The notes: generated by a model from the sequence alone, not told the origin. Shown: positions 6,003 through 12,377, numbered from the stretch's first letter. The stretch: 13,967 bases of DNA from JBBSTY01 sp038235385 (GCA_038235385.1 JBBSTY010000115.1:1-13967); one strand, 5' to 3'. Program-made: numbers and translations.

Positions 6003-6545
6003 TCAGCGGATGTCGCGGAGGAGCGAGTCGACCGACGCCTCGCCGGTGCGGTAGCGGCGCGTCAACTCGGCCTGCAGCGCATCGATGTGCTCGTGGTACT
6101 GGTGGCGTTGGGCAGAGACGCGCCGTTCGAGCTCGCGCAGCTGGTCGAGGAGCTGGGTCAGCTCCTCGTCGCCGAGGTCGTTGGCGTGGGCGACGCGGCC
6201 GCCCCCGACGAGCTGCTCGTACTCGGCGCCCAGCTCGGCATCGAAGCGCGTGGGCTCGAGCGGGTCGACCAGACGACCCGGGCTCGCCGGGCGGAGGGCG
6301 TCGCCGAGGATCGCCGGGAGCTGGTTCACGAGCTCGGCCACATCGACCGCCGGCCCACCGGCCGCTCGCTGCTCGATGGCCCGCCCGACGATGTCGAGCG
6401 ATCCCTGGATCAGGCGACGCAGGTACGACAGGCCGGTCTCGACCTCGACGCATGCCGCGCGGTGCGCGCGCACATCCTCGATCGGCCGCTGCTCCAGATC
6501 GACCAACCCGTCGGGATCGAGGAGGTGGTCGTCGTCCCAACTCAT
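6003..6545 (-). CDS. rsiG: RsiG-like c-di-GMP-responsive anti-sigma factor (AmfC family)
   Basis: In Streptomyces, RsiG binds the sigma factor WhiG when loaded with cyclic di-GMP and so holds back sporulation genes. The ligand is held by E-X3-S-X2-R-X3-Q-X3-D motifs on two antiparallel helices. In this 180-residue protein the first helix has Glu36, Ser40, Arg43, Gln47 and Asp51 in exactly that spacing. The second has Glu140, Ser144, Arg147, His151 and Asp155, the same spacing but His for Gln. Between them are a short helix (VAELVNQLPAILGDAL) and a loop, and both long helices are charged and coiled-coil-like. No membrane segment is present. GAGGGG five bases before the ATG is a good ribosome binding site. 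No WhiG-like sigma factor is in the window. Downstream, 71 bases on, is the XRE gene. Family assignment is confident; the target is not known. Confidence 0.8.
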   Translation of the reverse strand: MSWDDDHLLDPDGLVDLEQRPIEDVRAHRAACVEVETGLSYLRRLIQGSLDIVGRAIEQRAAGGPAVDVAELVNQLPAILGDALRPASPGRLVDPLEPTRFDAELGAEYEQLVGGGRVAHANDLGDEELTQLLDQLRELERRVSAQRHQYHEHIDALQAELTRRYRTGEASVDSLLRDIR

Positions 6546-6642
6546 ACGGTCCCCTCGTCGCTCGAGCCGCCTGACGTGCGGACTCTACCGCGGACCGTCG
6601 CGTCGGACCGGGCTGCACCGCTCACCCTGCGGGCCCGACCGA

Positions 6643-7590
6643 TCACGAGAGGTAGCTCCACATCGCCGATCCCCACAGGGGGGCCGCCACGATGTACGCA
6701 TCGAGGCGGCGCAGCGCGGGGACCCATGTCGCTGCGGTCGGCAGCGCACCCGAGGCGACCACCGGACCGAGCGGCGCCAGGACCGCGACGAGCCCGCCGA
6801 ACACCCAGGTCTCGGGCCGGCCGTCGAAGGGTTGGAGCCGGAAGACCCAGATCGGGGCGATCAGCACCAGGGTGCACAGCGCGCCTCCGAGGATGCCGTG
6901 GGACGGGTAGGGCGACTCGGCCCCGACGAGGAAGCTGCCCGCGTCGTAGGCCGAGACCAGGGCGACGAGGATCAGCGCGGTCGGCCGACCCAGGTCGGTG
7001 ACGGCGACCATGCCGGCGGCGGCGATGCCGGCGGGGGCGGCGCTGCACACCGTCGCCCCGGCTGCGGCGATGGCCGACGTTCGGCGTCGGGGCGCAGCGA
7101 GTGCAGCCACGAGAGCGACGACCGGTAGTGCCACGAGGACGAGCCCGGCGGTGGCGGGGCGGGGCAGGAGCGCAGCGACCGGCAGCGCAACCGCGCCGAC
7201 ACCGGCGACCACCCGGTTGACGCGGTAGCCGGCACGGTTCCACGCCTGGCCCGCCTGCAACGAGGCGATCAACGCGACGAACGCGAACAGCGCGGCGGTG
7301 GTGACCGAGCCGAACCACACCGCCGGGACCGCCGCCAGGAACCAGAGGATGCCCACGCGCACGCGGGGACCGTCGACGTTCGGCGGCGCGAAGTAGCGAT
7401 CGACCCACGGGGCCGGGGCCCGCCCGCCGATCGGTCGTCTCGTGCCGACCTCGACGACGCCCGAAACCGTCGAGCTCCGGCGCGCTGCCGGACGAGCTCG
7501 ACCGGCACCGCTCGTGGTGCCCGTCCGCGAACGACCCGGACTCGACGTCGCCCGCGCCTTGGCCGGGGATCGCCCCGCCGCCTTGGCCAT
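6643..7590 (-). CDS. CdsA-like integral membrane protein, probably degenerate phosphatidate cytidylyltransferase homologue
   Basis: This 315-residue protein has a basic, disordered N-terminal tail of about 60 residues, then about 7-8 hydrophobic segments from residue 79 to 309. Its layout recalls CdsA, which makes CDP-diacylglycerol. The YDAGSFLVGAESPYPSHGILGG stretch (215-236) lies where CdsA has D-x-G-x-x-x-G followed by SPKKTWEG, and GALPTAATWVPALRRLDAYI (281-300) followed by VAAPLW lies where CdsA has its C-terminal signature (S-x-x-K-R-x4-K-D, PGHGG, D-R-x-D, then P). Here the Lys-Asp, PGHGG and SPKK elements are missing and only R-x-D and the Pro remain. So the fold is CdsA-like but the metal and CTP site looks lost; a different or non-enzymatic role is likely. 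It starts six bases after the MoaD-like stop. Confidence 0.6.
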   Translation of the reverse strand: MAKAAGRSPAKARATSSPGRSRTGTTSGAGRARPAARRSSTVSGVVEVGTRRPIGGRAPAPWVDRYFAPPNVDGPRVRVGILWFLAAVPAVWFGSVTTAALFAFVALIASLQAGQAWNRAGYRVNRVVAGVGAVALPVAALLPRPATAGLVLVALPVVALVAALAAPRRRTSAIAAAGATVCSAAPAGIAAAGMVAVTDLGRPTALILVALVSAYDAGSFLVGAESPYPSHGILGGALCTLVLIAPIWVFRLQPFDGRPETWVFGGLVAVLAPLGPVVASGALPTAATWVPALRRLDAYIVAAPLWGSAMWSYLS

Positions 7591-7602
7591 CGCTGATCAG
7601 CG
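7591..7602. repeat. 12-bp palindrome at the MoaD-CdsA-like junction
   Basis: CGCTGATCAGCG is a perfect palindrome that covers the stop of the MoaD-like gene and ends one base before the CdsA-like ATG. The 13-mer GCTGATCAGCGCT found here (7592-7604) also occurs at 1418-1430, at the junction of the SAM hydrolase and the microprotein gene. Confidence 0.6.
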
Positions 7603-7872
7603 CTTCCCGCGGGGTGGCATCGCCGAGCCGACCGCACCGCCGCTCACGGGCGGGAGCACCGCCACCTCGTCGTGCTCGTCCACGTCGACACCGCGTTCGA
7701 CAGGATCACCGTTCAACCAGATCTTGCTGGTGGCGAGGACGGCGTCGAAACGGCTGCCGAAGCGGGCGCTGGCGAGGTCGAGCACCTCACCCACGGTCGC
7801 GCCCGGGATCTCGGTGCGCGCCGTACCTGCGGCGTCGCGAGCGGACGCGAACAGACGGAGCGTGGCCACCAT
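7597..7872 (-). CDS. MoaD/ThiS-like sulfur-carrier protein with a C-terminal extension after the diglycine
   Basis: The 91-residue protein is a ubiquitin-fold sulfur carrier: the N-terminal strand ATLRLFASARDAAGT is the MoaD pattern, followed by TVGEVLDLASARF, IWLNGDPVERG, and the C-terminal strand DEHDEVAVLPPVSGG (65-79). Family members act with a C-terminal Gly-Gly that an E1-like enzyme adenylates and turns into a thiocarboxylate. Here Gly78-Gly79 are not terminal: AVGSAMPPRGKR follows, so activity would need proteolytic trimming, or the protein works otherwise. I chose ATG 7872, with AGGA five bases upstream, over earlier starts that add residues unlike the family. It is the first gene of the minus-strand run and faces the histidine phosphatase gene across 129 bases. 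Molybdopterin, thiamin or cysteine-type carriers cannot be told apart. Confidence 0.83.
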   Translation of the reverse strand: MVATLRLFASARDAAGTARTEIPGATVGEVLDLASARFGSRFDAVLATSKIWLNGDPVERGVDVDEHDEVAVLPPVSGGAVGSAMPPRGKR

Positions 7873-7947
7873 CCCGATCCTACTGCCGGCCACGAGCGCG
7901 ACGGGATGTGGACACCGCCACCCACCGGCGACCGGTCCGCGCACCCG

Positions 7948-7986
7948 ATCATCGCTCCCGGTCATCGCTCCCGGTCATCGGTCCCC
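7948..7986. repeat. Three tandem 13-bp repeats upstream of the histidine phosphatase gene
   Basis: The units are ATCATCGCTCCCG (7948-7960), GTCATCGCTCCCG (7961-7973) and GTCATCGGTCCCC (7974-7986). They end two bases before the proposed -10 box at 7989, covering the -35 region, and lie in the divergent promoter region shared with the MoaD-like gene. They could be operator sites or slippage-generated copies. Confidence 0.75.
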
Positions 7987-7988
7987 GA

Positions 7989-7994
7989 TAGCTT
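7989..7994 (+). promoter_or_regulatory. Candidate -10 box for leaderless histidine phosphatase mRNA
   Basis: TAGCTT fits TAnnnT and is followed by seven bases and then the ATG at 8002, placing the start point at or next to the initiation codon. GAGG is present but only three bases from the ATG, too close for a normal ribosome binding site. No -35 box is clear. Confidence 0.45.
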
Positions 7995-8001
7995 CGAGGT
8001 C

Positions 8002-8592
8002 ATGACCCGCATCCTCGTGCTCCGCCACGGCCAGTCCGAGTGGAATGCCGAGGGCCGCTGGCAGGGGCAGGCCGACATCGACCTCACCGAGCTCGGCCGT
8101 CAGCAGGCGTTCGCCGCGTCGCAGCGCCTCGGTGTCGTCGATGCGATCATGTGCTCGGACCTCCGGCGCGCCCTCGAGACAGCCCGGATCCTGAGCGACC
8201 AGCTCGGCGTGGGTCCCGTCGTCGTCGAGCCGCTGTTCCGCGAGCGAGACGCCGGCGAGTGGTCCGGGCTCACCACCGCGCAGATCGAGCAGGGTTGGCC
8301 CGGCTACCTGGCCGAACGCCGCCGGCCGGACCGCTTCGAACCCGAGTCCGCCGCCTTGGCCCGGTTGCTCGCCGGTCTCGACCTGGTCCACCGCGAAGTG
8401 CCCGGCGGGGAGGTCATCGTGGTGGCGCACGGCGGGCTCGTCCACGCGCTGGAACACGATCACGGGATCGAGTTCGAACGCCTGCCGAACCTCGCCGGCC
8501 GTTGGGTCACCCACCACGGTGATCGGCTCGAGCTCGGCGAGCGCCTCATCCTCATCGACGACGACCTCACCAGCATCCCCGCCGCGATCTGA
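8002..8592 (+). CDS. Histidine phosphatase superfamily protein (phosphoglycerate mutase-like)
   Basis: This 196-residue protein is a single-domain branch 1 histidine phosphatase. The RHG motif LVLRHGQSEWN (5-15) supplies the phosphorylated His9 with Arg8. SDLRRALETA (52-61) gives the second phosphate-binding Arg, Glu81 in FRERDAGEW is the proton donor, and His143 in VVAHGG completes the active site. The family includes phosphoglycerate mutases, alpha-ribazole phosphatase and glucosyl-3-phosphoglycerate phosphatase. At 196 residues without the extra helices of dPGM, a small-substrate phosphatase is likelier than glycolytic mutase. Of interest, a gpm-like gene (gpm1, Rv0489) also lies near mshA in M. 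tuberculosis. The ATG at 8002 fits the leaderless pattern. The protease gene follows after only six bases. Confidence 0.88.
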   Translation: MTRILVLRHGQSEWNAEGRWQGQADIDLTELGRQQAFAASQRLGVVDAIMCSDLRRALETARILSDQLGVGPVVVEPLFRERDAGEWSGLTTAQIEQGWPGYLAERRRPDRFEPESAALARLLAGLDLVHREVPGGEVIVVAHGGLVHALEHDHGIEFERLPNLAGRWVTHHGDRLELGERLILIDDDLTSIPAAI

Positions 8593-8598
8593 CCATCC

Positions 8599-9402
8599 GT
8601 GCCCACCCGCCGCCCAGCCTCCCCGGTTCCCCGTTCGACCCCGTTCGGTACTGCGGACCTCGCGAGCTCGATGCCCGTGGAGGTCGTCCGCAGCCGCCGA
8701 CGGAAGAAGACCGTCCAGGCCGTCGTGGTCGACGGGGTCATCCGCGTGCACGTGCCCGCGTGGATGTCGTCGGACGAGGAGGCCACCTACGTCGAATCGT
8801 TGGTCGCGCGCCTGGACAAGCGGTTCCGATCCGGCCACGTCGATCTCGACGCGCGTGCGCGTACCATCGCCCGGCGCCACGACCTCCCCCAGCCCACCTC
8901 GGTCGTCTGGTCGGACCGTCAACGTGCTCGCTGGGGGTCGTGCTCGACCCACTCGGCCGAGATCCGCATCTCGCAACGCCTGGCCGACTGGCCCGACTGG
9001 GTGCTCGACTACGTCCTGGTGCACGAGCTCGCCCACCTGGTCGAACCCAACCACTCCCCCGCGTTCCATGCGCTCGTCGATCGGTACCCCCTGGCCGAAC
9101 GGGCCAAGGGCTTCCTCATCGCCAAGTCGCTCGGCGACGCCGACACCGACGTCGACGTCGACGTCGACGTCATTCCCGACATCGAGAACGACCTGACCCC
9201 GAACCTCGCGGCGGAGGACGCCCTCGCCGATGACGAGGATCTCGCGATCACGCCGGGTCGGGCGGGTCCACCCGGTCCACCGGCTGCGGCCGATCCCGCC
9301 CGTCGCTCGGGCCGGTCCAGCCGACCGGGGCGCCGAGGCGACGAGGCGCCCGAGACGCCCCCGACCCCCCGCACGCGCCAGCCGGCGCTCTTCGAGATCT
9401 GA
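8599..9402 (+). CDS. SprT/YgjP-like zinc metalloprotease (DUF45) with long disordered tail
   Basis: The 267-residue protein carries the YgjP/SprT-like fold: VEVVRSRRRKKTVQAVVVDG (27-46), RWGSCS (111-116), ISQRLADWP (124-132), then HELAH (142-146) and the third zinc ligand His152 in NHSPAFHALVDRYP. Glu143 is the expected catalytic base. After residue 178 comes a tail of almost 90 residues: an Asp-Val repeat, an acidic patch (EDALADDEDL), a Pro/Arg-rich part and the C-terminal RQPALFEI. QPALF matches the Qxx[L/M]F pattern of sliding-clamp binding peptides. The start is uncertain: GTG at 8599 (six bases after the phosphatase stop) gives the full length, while ATG at 8671 begins right at the conserved domain and gives 243 residues. 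Related proteins are poorly characterised in bacteria; SprT relatives in eukaryotes degrade DNA-protein crosslinks. Confidence 0.85.
   Translation: MPTRRPASPVPRSTPFGTADLASSMPVEVVRSRRRKKTVQAVVVDGVIRVHVPAWMSSDEEATYVESLVARLDKRFRSGHVDLDARARTIARRHDLPQPTSVVWSDRQRARWGSCSTHSAEIRISQRLADWPDWVLDYVLVHELAHLVEPNHSPAFHALVDRYPLAERAKGFLIAKSLGDADTDVDVDVDVIPDIENDLTPNLAAEDALADDEDLAITPGRAGPPGPPAAADPARRSGRSSRPGRRGDEAPETPPTPRTRQPALFEI
9148..9171. repeat. (GACGTC)4 microsatellite in the protease tail
   Basis: Four exact copies of GACGTC form a 24-base perfect palindrome, coding for alternating Asp and Val. Unit changes would keep the frame. It lies at the border between the folded protease domain and its disordered tail. 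Confidence 0.8.
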
Positions 9403-9403
9403 G

Positions 9404-9419
9404 GACGGCACGAGCCGTC
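9404..9419. terminator. Possible bidirectional terminator between convergent genes
   Basis: GACGGC (9404-9409), loop ACGA, GCCGTC (9414-9419) forms a six-pair tetraloop hairpin directly after the protease stop and 17 bases beyond the UbiB-like stop on the other strand. A second GCCGTC follows at once. There is no T-tract; the position between convergent genes is the main support. Confidence 0.4.
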
Positions 9420-9435
9420 GAGCCGTCGAGGATCG

Positions 9436-10893
9436 TCAGCCGAGTGGGTGCGTGACCCGCCAGGCGGCCTCGAGCCGACCGAGCTCGGTGGCGGGCGGTC
9501 CGTCGTGGCGGTACTCGTCGAGGATGGCTCGCCAGCGGTTGCGTGCGTCGAGGCGGCCCAGCAGGGCACTCACACCCCACACCACCCGATCGAGCAACAC
9601 GAACGACGGGGGCATGTCGAGCACCTGCATCACATCGGCGTAGGGGCCGTGCAGGTCCACGATGTTGGTGAGCGCCTCGGTCGTGTAGCTGGTGGTGAAG
9701 GTGAACTCGTCCACCTGGTAGGCGCGGTACGCCGCGCTCACCGCCTCGAACACGTGCTCGGGATCGAGGCCGTGGCCGGGTTCGATGAACCCGACGCGCT
9801 CCATGGCCGCCACCGTCTCGCGGGCATCGCCGGCCAGCACCGCGTCGAGGATCGGGATCATCCGGTCGAACTCGTCGCCGCTCCAGCGCTTCACCAGCCC
9901 GAAGTCGAAGAAGCTCACCCGTCCGTCGTCGTGGAACCGGTAGTTGCCCGGATGGGGGTCGCCGTTGAACACGCGGTGGCGGTGCACCGAACCCTGGGCG
10001 AAGCGGAAGATGGCCTCGGCGGCCAGTTGGTGCAGCTCGTCGGACGCATCGCGCTCGAACTCGGTCCACCCCATCGCGTCGACCCACTCGGTCGTGAGCA
10101 CCCGCTCCGACGAGCGTTCGTGCACCACCGACGGGACGTGGATGAAGGGGTGGTCGCGGTAGCGGTCGGCGAACTCGGTCTGACACGCGGCTTCGAGCCG
10201 GTAGTCGAGCTCGTCGGTCATGCGGGCCCGGAGCTCGTCGATGAGCGCGTGCACGTCGAGGTTCCGGAAGGCGACGGCGGAGAACAGCATCGAGAGCATC
10301 TCGGTGTTGTCGAGGTCGGCGCGGATCGCGGCACCGATGTTGGGGTACTGCACCTTCACGGCGACGCGACGACCGTCGTGCAGGACCGCCCGATGGACCT
10401 GACCGATCGACGCCGCGGCCGCCGGCACCGGCTCCCACGAGGCGAACAGCTGGTCGGGGCCGGCGCCGAGCTCCTCACGGATGACCTCCTCCGCCAGGCT
10501 GGGCGCCATCGGTGGGACGTCTTGTTGAAGGGTCTCGAGCGCCGCACGCGCCTCGGGGGGAAGACCGTCGGCGATGAAGCTGACCATCTGGCCGAGCTTC
10601 ATGATGGCGCCCTTCATGTTGCCGAGCTCGCGGGCGACGTCCTCCGCGGTCCGGATGGTGAACTGCTCGTCGAGGGCGGCTCGACGGTCCTCGTCGGCTC
10701 CGATCCCCCGCACCCGGCTGGCGGCGTAGTGGGCGCTCCGGCGGGCGGTCAGGCGGTACACCCGCACCTGCCGTCGCCAGCGCTCGCGCTGGTCGGCGTG
10801 GAGCCGAGACGCGGTTCGAGCCACGATCACCGCCATCAGGGCGAGGGCGGCGGTGCTCGCCGCGGCGCCGACGAGCCGGGACCGCGTGGTCAT
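9436..10893 (-). CDS. ABC1/UbiB-family atypical kinase-like protein
   Basis: This 485-residue protein is of the UbiB/ADCK (ABC1) family, atypical kinase-fold ATPases linked to lipid and quinone metabolism. Seen: an N-terminal hydrophobic helix (about 7-27), the family KxGQ motif as MKLGQMVSF (98-106), the Ala-rich loop AAASIGQVHRA (159-169) that replaces the usual P-loop, VAVKVQYP with Lys180, ELDYRLEA (228-235), and the catalytic NGDPHPGNY (310-318) followed by the metal-binding SFFDFGLVK (327-335). All key residues are intact. The ATG at 10893 overlaps the stop of the upstream methyltransferase in ATGA; earlier in-frame starts lie inside that gene. The order of genes (glycosyltransferase, deacetylase, methyltransferases, this) hints at a lipid-linked substrate. 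A role in menaquinone is possible, but no quinone gene is nearby. Confidence 0.92.
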   Translation of the reverse strand: MTTRSRLVGAAASTAALALMAVIVARTASRLHADQRERWRRQVRVYRLTARRSAHYAASRVRGIGADEDRRAALDEQFTIRTAEDVARELGNMKGAIMKLGQMVSFIADGLPPEARAALETLQQDVPPMAPSLAEEVIREELGAGPDQLFASWEPVPAAAASIGQVHRAVLHDGRRVAVKVQYPNIGAAIRADLDNTEMLSMLFSAVAFRNLDVHALIDELRARMTDELDYRLEAACQTEFADRYRDHPFIHVPSVVHERSSERVLTTEWVDAMGWTEFERDASDELHQLAAEAIFRFAQGSVHRHRVFNGDPHPGNYRFHDDGRVSFFDFGLVKRWSGDEFDRMIPILDAVLAGDARETVAAMERVGFIEPGHGLDPEHVFEAVSAAYRAYQVDEFTFTTSYTTEALTNIVDLHGPYADVMQVLDMPPSFVLLDRVVWGVSALLGRLDARNRWRAILDEYRHDGPPATELGRLEAAWRVTHPLG

Positions 10894-11678
10894 CGCATGT
10901 CGTCGGCCAGGTGCGCCACCACCAGGATGGACAGTCCGAAGGGGATGTCGAACCGGGCGCCGATGCGGCGTTCGAGCCGTGCGAGCATCGCCAGCGATCG
11001 TTCGATCGCCGGGTGCATGGCGCTCGCCTCCTCGTCGGTGGGCGGGAAGAACCGCTTGAGCGGCGTCTTGCGCACCACCGCGGCGAGCGGGACGAGGAAC
11101 GAGAACAGGTACGTGACCCGGTCGACCTCGAAGCCGGCCGCCCGAACGGCGATCACGAACCGCTCGCGCGAGTAGCGGCGACGGTGTGCTGCACGCTCGT
11201 CGTGCTCGCTCCAGATCCACTGGTAGGCGGGGACGGTGAGCAACACGACGCCGTCGCGGTCGAGGACCCGCCGGTACTCACGCAGGGCGACGACGTCGTC
11301 GTCGAGGTGCTCGATGACATCCATGCTGATGAGCGTGGACGCCGAGCCATCGGCGAACGGGAGCTGCTCGGCCAACGATTCGAGCACCACGGGCGGATCC
11401 GGGCGGCGTCGCACCCACCCCAGGACGTGCTCGGACAGATCGGTGCCGACGACGGGCTGCGCTCCCATCGCTGCGAGGGTGGCCATGGCGTCCGCCGTGC
11501 CGCAGCCGATGTCGTAGGCGCGCGCGCCCCGGATGAGGCGGGGGGCGAGCTCCTGACGGAGCCAGTCGCGCCGGGCCCGGTACCACCAGTTGGTGTCGGC
11601 CACCTCGGCCATCAGGTCGAAGTAGGCGTCATCGGGTTGCACGTCGAGGCCGAGTGCCTCGGATTTGCTGGAGCTCAT
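10890..11678 (-). CDS. Class I SAM-dependent methyltransferase (Methyltransf_11-like)
   Basis: The 262-residue protein has the Rossmann-like methyltransferase core: motif I AYDIGCGTADA (54-64), the acidic end of strand 2 in VVGTDLSEH (76-84), ESLAEQLPFADGS (100-112), and motif IV-like LISMDVIEHLDDD (116-128), then LLTVPAYQWIWSEHDERAAH (146-165). The N-terminal NWWYRARRDWL (30-40) and the latter motif with W and H resemble those of methyltransferases found beside glycosyltransferases in surface glycan and lipid clusters. The C-terminal part (about 188-205) is hydrophobic and may touch the membrane. The substrate is unknown. It starts 12 bases after the stop of the preceding methyltransferase gene and shares an ATGA overlap with the UbiB-like gene. 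Confidence 0.88.
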   Translation of the reverse strand: MSSSKSEALGLDVQPDDAYFDLMAEVADTNWWYRARRDWLRQELAPRLIRGARAYDIGCGTADAMATLAAMGAQPVVGTDLSEHVLGWVRRRPDPPVVLESLAEQLPFADGSASTLISMDVIEHLDDDVVALREYRRVLDRDGVVLLTVPAYQWIWSEHDERAAHRRRYSRERFVIAVRAAGFEVDRVTYLFSFLVPLAAVVRKTPLKRFFPPTDEEASAMHPAIERSLAMLARLERRIGARFDIPFGLSILVVAHLADDMR

Positions 11679-11690
11679 CGGCTGGTCACG

Positions 11691-12377
11691 CTACCGGTCC
11701 GCGCCGGACGGCGATCGGGCGATCAGCAGGTGGTGCGGGTGGAGGTAGCCGCGGTCGACGCGCTCGGAGGTGACGGCGAGGCCGGCGGCCTCGAGCTGCG
11801 CGGCGAACTCGTCCGGTGATGCGAACTCGACCTGATCGCCTTCGGTGATCCGCAGGACGCGGGTGGCGATGCGCTCCTGGGCGACGGTGATGGCGCCCTT
11901 CCACCGGGGGAGACGGTCGGTTTCCTTGATCAGCAACGTCCCCCCGTCGCCGAGGTGCTCGACGCAGCTCGCCAGGAGCTGATGACGGAGGTCGGCGCCC
12001 AGCAGGTAGAGCACGTCGGCGATGACGATGGCGTCGTAGCGGCCCGTCGCGAAGCCGTCGGGGGCGACCGTGTCGAACGAGACGGTGGCCTCACCGGGCC
12101 GGAGCCCGGCGGCGGCCGCCGAGGCGAGGGCGATCTTGTGGGCGTCGATGTCGACCCCGGTGACGTGACGACCGGGGGCGCTGAGCGCGAGGTAGAGCGA
12201 CAGCAGCCCGTGGCCACAGCCGACCTCGAGCACCCGGCCTCGCTCGGGGACGTTGGCCTCGATCGTGTCGAACGGGCAGGTCCACCAGCGCGCCCGCACG
12301 TGGAAGCGGTCGCCGCGGGGCGCGTGGCCGTAGAGGGCGAGGGCGCGGCGGGCAGCGGGTGTGCGGGGACGGCGCAT
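11691..12377 (-). CDS. Class I SAM-dependent methyltransferase
   Basis: The 228-residue protein has motif I as VLEVGCGHGLLSLYLAL (49-65), the strand 2 acidic residue in VTGVDIDAHKI (72-82), and AIVIADVLYLL (116-126) with strand 4, then GGTLLIKETDRLPRWKG (145-161). The basic N-terminus and RWWTCPFDTIEANVP (30-44) precede the core. It differs clearly from its neighbour at 10890-11678, so this is not a recent tandem copy. The start ATG (12377-12375) overlaps the preceding deacetylase stop by one base (TGATG), fixing this start and arguing for coupled translation. It ends with TAG 12 bases before the next methyltransferase. The substrate is unknown; O- or C-methylation of a glycan or lipid headgroup fits the context. 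Confidence 0.87.
   Translation of the reverse strand: MRRPRTPAARRALALYGHAPRGDRFHVRARWWTCPFDTIEANVPERGRVLEVGCGHGLLSLYLALSAPGRHVTGVDIDAHKIALASAAAAGLRPGEATVSFDTVAPDGFATGRYDAIVIADVLYLLGADLRHQLLASCVEHLGDGGTLLIKETDRLPRWKGAITVAQERIATRVLRITEGDQVEFASPDEFAAQLEAAGLAVTSERVDRGYLHPHHLLIARSPSGADR

Noticed and set aside
7873..7965. An earlier start for the MoaD-like gene
   Set aside because: The added 31 residues do not resemble the family. ATG 7872 has a ribosome binding site and begins at the first strand.
9448..11175. A 575-codon plus-strand frame
   Set aside because: It is antisense to the UbiB-like gene and the methyltransferase. The text is of mirror-strand type (V/G/H/E-rich) without any recognisable fold.
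10894..11220. N-terminal extension of the UbiB-like protein by 109 residues
   Set aside because: The added part lies inside the methyltransferase gene in another frame. ATG 10893 overlaps the methyltransferase stop and precedes a good hydrophobic helix.
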